Shown here: positions 57,277-64,000 of the stretch, one piece after another
Layout of the letters: each line of letters opens with the position of its first letter
Numbering within the stretch: position 1 is the stretch's first letter
Source of the DNA: Alternaria dauci
Taxonomy: Eukaryota; Ascomycota; Dothideomycetes; Pleosporales; Pleosporaceae
NCBI RefSeq assembly: GCF_042100115.1
Contig: NC_091276.1
Coordinates: 248,001 to 312,000, forward strand
Length of the DNA stretch: 64,000 bases
Direction of reading: 5' to 3'
Translations under genes and position numbers: made by a program
The notes under the pieces: model-generated
What the model was told of the DNA's origin: nothing
Seen by the model: the letters and a program-made list of their open reading frames with translations, nothing else
Database searches by the model: none

Positions 57277-57716
57277 TTCTCAGGAGACGGTGCAGGATGG
57301 GCGAGAGAGATATCCGTTGTTCATAGGCATCGGTACCATAAATACTTTCAAGAGCCTTCCTTGAATTTCTCAAGACAGATTACGTTCCGAGTGTGATCGT
57401 ACATATCCTTCATAACAGCTAAAATGGACGTCTGTAACGGCTCGAGGAAGAGATCGGAGATGAGTCAATAATGGTAAAAACGAAGGCGAAAGCCGTTAAC
57501 GCACAGACCAATCAATATCTTGGGATACCGACGTGGTGCCGAGCTAGCCTCCTTGAGCCCGCGCGTTGTCGCGCGCAGCCGCTACCTTCTCTCGCCATCG
57601 CTACCCTACATTACACGTTTCTTTTCGTCACTCTTAGTTTTATCTCACCCTTTCTGGAACACGTAGGATTGTGAGCGGCTGTAGCACTTTTTGGCGACTT
57701 ATATACCTCTTCGAGG
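57277..57716. other. Intergenic
   Basis: Upstream region of FunK1-B. The plus frame 57471-57674 has a hydrophobic end but no other support. Confidence 0.4.
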
Positions 57717-60022
57717 ATGTCTACAGAATCGTGGTCGCAGGTCATACAGTCTAAACCGATAGGTGAAGGGCTAAGTGGCTTTCGCAACACTTTCAATTCG
57801 ATATACAAAGACAAAGGCATTCCAATCTCTTCGCAAGCGCTTGACCATGTAGGCTATGAAGGTAGTATAGGCTGACATCGTTGCTGCACTTCTAACGCAT
57901 ATGCAGAAACCCAGGACTTATTCGTTAATCTTCTTTCCGCTTTACGAGCCCTCCAAGCTGCTCGACTTTTACAGTCTCAACATCGAGGCAAAACTCTCTT
58001 CCATAACCTCCTACAGCTTAATGCTGCAGTCAGCTCAGATAACTTTAACGCTAAACGAATACGACCTCTACTCGATGTAATCCTTAAATTCCAGCCTAAC
58101 GAAGTCGTCTAGGATAGAGTATACAACGCTGTTACTAAACTAACGCCTCTACCCCGCCCTACCTTATCCTTCTAATAAACACCCTTATCTATTAATATAG
58201 GTAGCTATATAAACTTAATAGAGCACTATAAACACGTAGATAGTAGGCTAAAGAAGGAGCTAGGATACCTATATATTAGTATACCTAGCTTCTTTAACGC
58301 GTTCTTTAGAGATGTGCTAGGTCTAAGACTAGCGGTATAAGCCGTGTTTAATAAGTACTAGGAAGGAGATAGCCCTCTCTACTAGTTAGTGAGCGGCTAG
58401 TAAGGCTAGCCTAAAGGGGCGAAGGAAAAGGATATTTTAAACTAGTTCACTCCGCTTAAAGACTAGCTATTAGACCTTATAGAAAGGTATTAGCTAGAAT
58501 CTAGAGTTTAGCGGCGACTACTAGTATAGCTAAATTAACCTCTATAAGGTTCTACTACTAATTATAAGCTAGATATTAGCTTTATAGATAATCTAAACGC
58601 GGGCGTAAACTTAAAGTGTTAATAGTTATAGATCCTTATACCTAAAGAGCTTAAGAGTAATCTATTAGCTAATAAAGCGTCTAAGGTATAGCTTAATCTT
58701 AGTAGATATACGAGGGAGGTACTTACTACTTAAGATAGCCGCCGCCTTATTATTAGCTTTACTCTCTATAGACCCTTTATGCGGCTATAGATATTTAACT
58801 AACTTAGGGCTATCACTTCTAAGTAGTTTAATATAAATAAAGATAGATTATAGTTTATATCTATAATACTTAGCTTTCTCTAGATAAATAAGGAATAGCT
58901 AGGGTTTAACCTAATAATTATTATAGTTAGAGACAAACAGTATATTAAAGTTAAGTAGGAAAATAAGAAAGAGCGTTTTATTATTAATAAGGTAATACAA
59001 TAGGTGCGTTATATTACTAGCTAGGTAATAACCTACTAGAGAGTCTATTAGGAATGTAATCCTAGTACATAGCTAGTTATTAAGGATTTATAGTAATATC
59101 TAGAGCGTAAAGAGGAAGGCGAATTATTATATAAGGCGACTAAGAAGGGGGTAATAAACGTTACGAGGTACTTCTACTATAAGACTATTAGCGTAGGTAG
59201 TTAAGATAATAATATCTACGTAAACGTATAGAAAGGCCTAGATATAATAAAGGCGACGAACTATAAACTAGAAAAGTTAATACTACTACTAAGCACGACT
59301 AGACAATAGGCCTCGCGGAGAGATAGAAGTAGTAGTAGTATTAGTAGGCGGAAGCAATCCTTAAGCTATATAGGACTACTATTACTACCTAGTAAGCGCA
59401 CTTACTTAAGCTCTCTAATAAAACCTATAATTATAAATTAGATCTACTACTATATTATTATCTATAACTATAGGAAGGCTATTTATAAAGTAAGCTCCTA
59501 GACTAGTCTACTTACTATAATAGAAGGCTATATTAACGGATATAAGTTACTATATATACGGGCTAGTATACTATAATATAATATCTTACTAAATAACCTT
59601 ATAATTAATAAGGAAGATAATAATCTCTCCTAGTGTATATTTTTAATTAATCTTAATCTTGTAATTAAAGAGAATTGCGAGAAACTATTAGGGTTATAAG
59701 GGAAAACTAGTACGTAAGTGTTTATAGTAATTAGAGTACTTCTAGAGGATAAAATATATTTATTTATATATAACCTTAAGTTATTCTTCTAGGTATTTTT
59801 CTAGATATATATATATTATAATAGGCTAAGTAAAGGAAGAGTTATTCTATAATTTAAGAAATAGAATTATATAGACACTAAAGAGCTAGCTAAAATAAAG
59901 AAAGGAGAAGTAAGGGATAAAAGGGATTTTCTTAGGACTATAGAGGTAACGTTTATACTATATTACTATCTATTAATTCCTTACGTTAATAGATTATAAA
60001 GGAAGGTTTTCCCTAATAGTAG

Positions 60023-60027
60023 GAGGT
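60023..60027 (+). other. Target-site duplication GAGGT (left)
   Basis: GAGGT precedes the solo LTR and recurs at 60483-60487; FunK1-A has the uninterrupted site near 27124-27131. Confidence 0.85.
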
Positions 60028-60482
60028 TATTATAGGTAACAAAGGGTGAATCCTCCTTATGCTAGGAAAGCTATAAATAAAGGAAAGGAAGGCTAGGTGT
60101 AGGGCGCACTAAGTTACGTAATTAGTATCCTGCTAAGGTAAGGCCTTAGGGAGGCTAGTAAAGGCTAGGAGGCTATAGTCCTCCTAAACCTCCCTCTAGG
60201 AAGGGAGGCTAGGGAGGATAGGCATTAAATATAATAGGTATAAAGGATAGATAGTTTTTATTAATTATACTTATTATAGTTAACTTAAATAGTTTATCTC
60301 TTACATAGATTATTAACTAGTTATTCTATCGTTTATAGAATTAGTATTATTTATCTCTTAGTTATAATAATAACTCTTTTCTACCTAATTATTCTATACG
60401 CTACCTTACAGACTATTACCTAAACCTATCTTACCCTAGTAAGGACTAAGCTTAGAGAAGTATAGTAAACCCCTATATAATA
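60028..60482 (+). mobile_element. Solo LTR related to the chromovirus
   Basis: 455 bp, starting TATTATAGG (TGTTACAGG before mutation) and ending ATATAATA. Its right half (from about 60235) matches the LTRs at 18508 and 25216; its left half is unrelated or strongly diverged and holds GGAGG/CCTCC-rich palindromic stretches around 60165-60215. GAGGT duplications flank it. A solo LTR normally results from recombination between the two LTRs of a full element. Confidence 0.88.
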
Positions 60483-60487
60483 GAGGT
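60483..60487 (+). other. Target-site duplication GAGGT (right)
   Basis: Matches 60023-60027; the kinase sequence resumes with GAGAGTTCTAAATC as in copy A. Confidence 0.85.
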
Positions 60488-60580
60488 AGAGAGTTCTAAA
60501 TCTAAAGCTATACTTAGAGATAAAAGAGATACTTTAGGTAGTATAGGATAACTTAAAGGAGTTAGAAGAATAATAAGGTA

Positions 60581-61589
60581 ACTAAAAGTTAATTTTACTA
60601 AAGTTAGACGTAGACCTTCTAGCTTAGCTTAATAAGCTTATCTAAGTTACTCTATCTCTATATTACTAAATCTAGAGTTTAGTAGTACTAAAGCTACTAA
60701 ATTAATATTAAGGACGGTCTATATAGATATCTAATATAACTATTAACCGAAATGTTTAAGAGAAGTATATATTAACGTAGAAATATAAATATAATTTCCT
60801 TAAATTATATATAACTACGTTCTTTAATAGGAGAGTAGCTTAATAGTTAATAGCCTTTTTATACCTTATAACTAACTAGATCCGCGCTACGTTATCGTAT
60901 ATTATATATTAGTAATAAACTCTAAACCTCTCTAGTACAGCCTACTAAGCTTCTAATTACTATAGGCTTCCGCCTTATACGTCTACAACTCTAATATACT
61001 TTATATAAGAAAGTAAAGCCTAGTTAGGCTACTATAGGCGATAGTCTAGAATTTAGTAGTAAGTACTAGTGTCTACTAGAGACTATAATAATAGTTATAT
61101 AGATACGTATCTAGTCTTACTCTAGCTCTTACCCCTTATAATATAGGCACCTATAGCTATTAAGACTACTTCTAAGTCCTATATTAGTAGTTAGTAAGGC
61201 TAAATATCGTAAGACTATATAGATCTCCTAATAGCTATATATATAACTATTTAGAGTTACTCTCCTATTATATTACTTACTCTACCTAGGCTCTATAATA
61301 AGGAATAGGTATATAATAATATAGCTCTCTATAAGTCCTATTTTAGATAGTATATAGAGTAGGTATAAAAGATAGGCGCCCCCTATATTTAGGACTATAC
61401 TAATTCTCGTTAATATAGTACTCTTTATATTAGTTAGCCTTACAATCTATTTCTTAGTTAGACCTATACTAAGTAGTACGCTTACTTACCTTAATATTAG
61501 AAATTATATTCCTAAGTACGACTACTATTAGGAGAGGATTACGGGAATCGTTTTTAGTATTAATTTAATAGGCCTAGGGATTACTAGTA
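60581..61589. repeat. RIP tract
   Basis: TpA-rich, CpA-poor, no open frame. Possibly the 5' part of the decayed frame that follows; no motif could be read. Confidence 0.6.
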
Positions 61590-62583
61590 TTATTATAATC
61601 GCGACTACACCCTATTTAATAGAGGAGGGTTACTACTAGCTTAACGTAGTTATTATATATAATCTCTAACTTCTTACTAGTAATAATATTAGACTACCTA
61701 CCTACCTTAATTACTTATTATCTACTAATAGAAATTTTAGCTTATTTAATTACTATAGATTTTTATTTCTCCTCACTAGGCTATATAGGCGATACACCTA
61801 GTAGCGATCTTAACTATACTAGATATTATTTCTATAGTTATATAAGTAGACTACGCCTATATTTAGAGCTATCTAATCGTAAGTAGAAGTAAAATAATAT
61901 CTTCTACTTATAAGTTAGCACTACTTACTTATCTTACTACTATATTACTTTTATCTTTAGCACTCTTACGTAAGTAACTAGAGACCTAAACGAACTTAGG
62001 ATTAGAGCGGAGAGACTAGGATTATATATAATTATTATATACGTTCGTCTTTACAAACGCGGCTATAGCGTCTATCTAATTATGTAGCGCGATTATTATC
62101 TTAAGTCTTTTACTTACTAGTAGAAGCCCTTCTACCTAACTACGGTAAGGTATATTTATAGTAAGTTTCTGTCTATCTTTATTACAGGATCTAATTTGTA
62201 CTAGGTCTACACTACTACATAGTTACTATACTACCTTCCTTTCTATATTACTTAGATTTAGCGTTAACTCGTTGTCCTAATAAGCGATTAAATAAGAAGA
62301 CTACACTATTCTTTCTCCTATAGAATAATAAGAAATAGTACTCTCTAAATAGTATAATAATAGACTTAGAAGAGTAGGGCATATTAAGCGTAACGAAGCC
62401 TTCCTACTAAGTGCGTAGAGCTAGGGCGTTCTAATATATTTAACACTAGGAATTAGTGTATAGCTGTAAGAGGATTTAGTTAATAAACTATACTGTATTT
62501 AAGGTTAAAGCCTTATGTATCCCGTTACGTATATAATATACGATAACCTACTTATACTAACTTAATATAAGAAGATTGAAAGT
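61590..62583 (+). pseudogene. Long RIP-decayed reading frame, family unknown
   Basis: One plus frame stays coherent for about 330 codons: all stops but one are TAG or TAA, in positions where Gln or Trp would fit, and between them the sequence reads as a well-composed protein. Examples are Thr-Arg-Asp-Leu-Asn-Glu-Leu-Arg (about 61980), Val-Arg-Leu-Tyr-Lys-Arg-Gly-Tyr (about 62045) and Cys-Val-Glu-Leu-Gly-Arg (about 62415). The frame seems to end near a TGA at about 62577. I cannot assign it to a transposase, recombinase or cellular family. The context suggests a mobile-element protein, but a duplicated host gene is equally possible. Confidence 0.5.
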
Positions 62584-62589
62584 TCGCAG

Positions 62590-64000
62590 TAGGTAATACA
62601 AATAGGCAACTGCTGTCTTAAACTAATCTTAGAGTGTTATATATACTAAGTCTTCCCTAGGGTTAAAACTGCGCTTTAGCAGTAAGCCTGCTCTTTCTAC
62701 TATCTACTATTACTCTTTACCTTGTCTTAAACTTTACATACCTTCCTTCCCTTTTTTTAATTCCTGCTCCTGCTACTGCAACTATAGCTATTAGATAGAA
62801 AAGTAAACTCTTACTAAGTTTAAACTAAATAATCTCCTAGAATAATGCCTTGTTGCCCTAAGGAAGCTCTACTATGCTGTCGCTAATTTCTCTAGCTTTT
62901 GCAGAATATGTAGGCAAGTTAAGGTAAAGACAAGGTATTGTTAAAGCTGATATCTAGGAAGCGTGTCGCTTTAGATTAGAATTGCATATTGAACATGCTA
63001 GACTTAAGTTAAAGATTTCTTAGGCGGCTCAAGATGTGTGCAGCAGCTGTACTTAGCAACAATTAAGCCGGCCTAATAACCTGGCCTAACAAGCCTGACC
63101 TATTAAGCTTTATTAAGCTAAGCTTCTCTCATACTAATTTGTTAGCAAGCCAAGCTGAGGATGGAAGCTAGCTTGATCCGCTTGATCGGCTTGGTTCGTG
63201 GGGGTACGGGGAGTTCGAGCATGCGGGAGCCCGGATTAGGCCTAGTTACTTTCTTTTCGCTACCATATTTTTTTTTTTTAGCTCTGTTTTGCTGGGGTAA
63301 CTGACACCTCGCGCCATCCCATCTTTTGCAACCTCGTACTCCATCCAACAGCCGCCAAAAGTACTCAATATTGCTGCAACCTTTTGCTCCCATCGTCGTC
63401 GTACTATTTAACTAACGTCGGTCACTGCGTAGCGAGACACATTGCGAAACGAGACACCACAGACACTCTCCAACATAATAAACTCTATAATAGGTTACAA
63501 GAATAGATATTCTCGGAATAGGAGCCTTACGCTATAAAGTCTATTCTCTCCTAATTTCTTATAGAAATAAGTTCAGCTTACTGTGTAAAATAAGAATTTA
63601 GTATAAGCGTTACGCAACCGCCTCGCTTTAGCTAGTAGTAAGTGCGTTAAAAGCTTATATATCTTATTAAAAGTCCGTTAGCTTACACCTTATTATATTT
63701 TTATCCTATCCTAAGCACTGCGCTTAAGCTTAAAAGGTTGTTGTGCTTCTGTGCTAATTCTAAGTCTGCCTGCTAGAAGTGCTAGATAAGGAGGACCCGT
63801 ATACCTAGCTACACTCCTATGCACTTGCAGTTTCCGCTTTGCACACGCCGCTTAACTGTCATCCCACACTCACCCCTGTCTCGCTTAGCGCATGCTTTTC
63901 CTCAATCGCTCTAGCTCTCGTCAGCATGACCCTTTCCCCTTGCCTACGGAAACCGCTGGACTTGTTTCTTACGAGTATTAGTAAGCATCTTACAGAGTAT
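62590..64000. other. Weakly RIP-mutated region, no supported gene
   Basis: Composition alternates between mildly TpA-rich and normal. Several AAGCTT/AGCTT words cluster at 63090-63180. The minus frame 63142-63393 (83 codons) contains a Lys-rich stretch encoded by an A/T run and lacks a domain; I leave it as unsupported. A T run lies at about 63270-63280. Confidence 0.4.

Larger units (their letters stand above)
57717..60580 (+). pseudogene. FunK1 fungal-type kinase relic copy B
   Basis: ATG 57717 starts Met-Ser-Thr-Glu-Ser-Trp-Ser. A 45 bp intron (57862-57906, GTAGTA, TCTAAC branch, TGCAG) restores the frame. Until about 58085 the sequence is almost unmutated; from there on it is RIP-saturated. 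The family order is visible through the stops: an Ile-Pro-Lys-Glu-Leu-Lys-Ser phrase (about 58650), Leu-Gly-Phe-Asn (about 58910), a Ser/Arg linker (about 59330), the catalytic loop now Leu-Gln-Tyr-Asn-Ile (about 59570), an Asp-to-Asn change in the Ile-Asn-Leu-Asn segment (about 59650) and Tyr-Val-Asn-Arg-Leu (about 59980). A solo LTR splits the C-terminus at 60028. Copy A is its paralogue; both have lost the catalytic Asp. Confidence 0.88.

Noticed and set aside
63142..63393. Minus ORF with Lys-rich stretch
   Set aside because: The Lys run is encoded by a T/A homopolymer and there is no domain or splice support.

Overview
The window is eukaryotic. Coding regions are short, with 43-82 bp GT..AG introns, and long tracts carry the scars of repeat-induced point mutation (RIP): very TpA-rich, almost no CpA/TpG, and no open frames. 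This fits a filamentous ascomycete (Pezizomycotina). FunK1 kinases, Zn2Cys6 and bZIP regulators, a DUF3716-like protein, an F-box protein and a chromodomain Ty3/gypsy element agree with that. I cannot name the species. The segment reads as a gene-poor, heterochromatic accessory or subtelomeric-type region. No rRNA, tRNA or CRISPR array was found.

Layout. 1-16740: RIP-saturated repeat DNA, with a 35-base poly(A) (7045-7079) that may mark a LINE 3' end. 16742-17640: normal-composition island with dispersed repeats. 17650-27214: a FunK1 kinase relic (copy A) split by a complete 7.2 kb chromovirus (18508-25703; 488 bp LTRs, CTAGC target duplication). 27220-57680: a 30 kb island of ordinary base composition holding about 20 small genes and relics, mostly on the minus strand. 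57717-60580: a second FunK1 relic (copy B) with a solo LTR of a related element (60028-60482, GAGGT duplication). 60580-62600: RIP tract with one long decayed reading frame. 62600-64000: mixed, weakly mutated DNA.

Most genes of the island had to be assembled by reading across introns and premature stops. The models keep codon phase across introns and give sensible proteins. Most carry one to six in-frame stops, each explainable by one C-to-T or G-to-A change from Gln, Arg or Trp codons. The apparently intact ones are 43867-44239, 44892-46236, 53227-53582, possibly 47426-47623, and the exon at 30663-31118. So the mutation pressure that destroyed the repeats seems also to have touched the genes between them. 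Alternatively, part of the TAG-only set could be rescued by fungal A-to-I mRNA editing (UAG to UGG). The best case is the kinase at 49242-50158, whose two stops both fall where Trp is expected.

No operon-like pathway or new system is evident. The regulators (Zn2Cys6, bZIP), kinases and F-box protein look like separate, decaying accessory genes.
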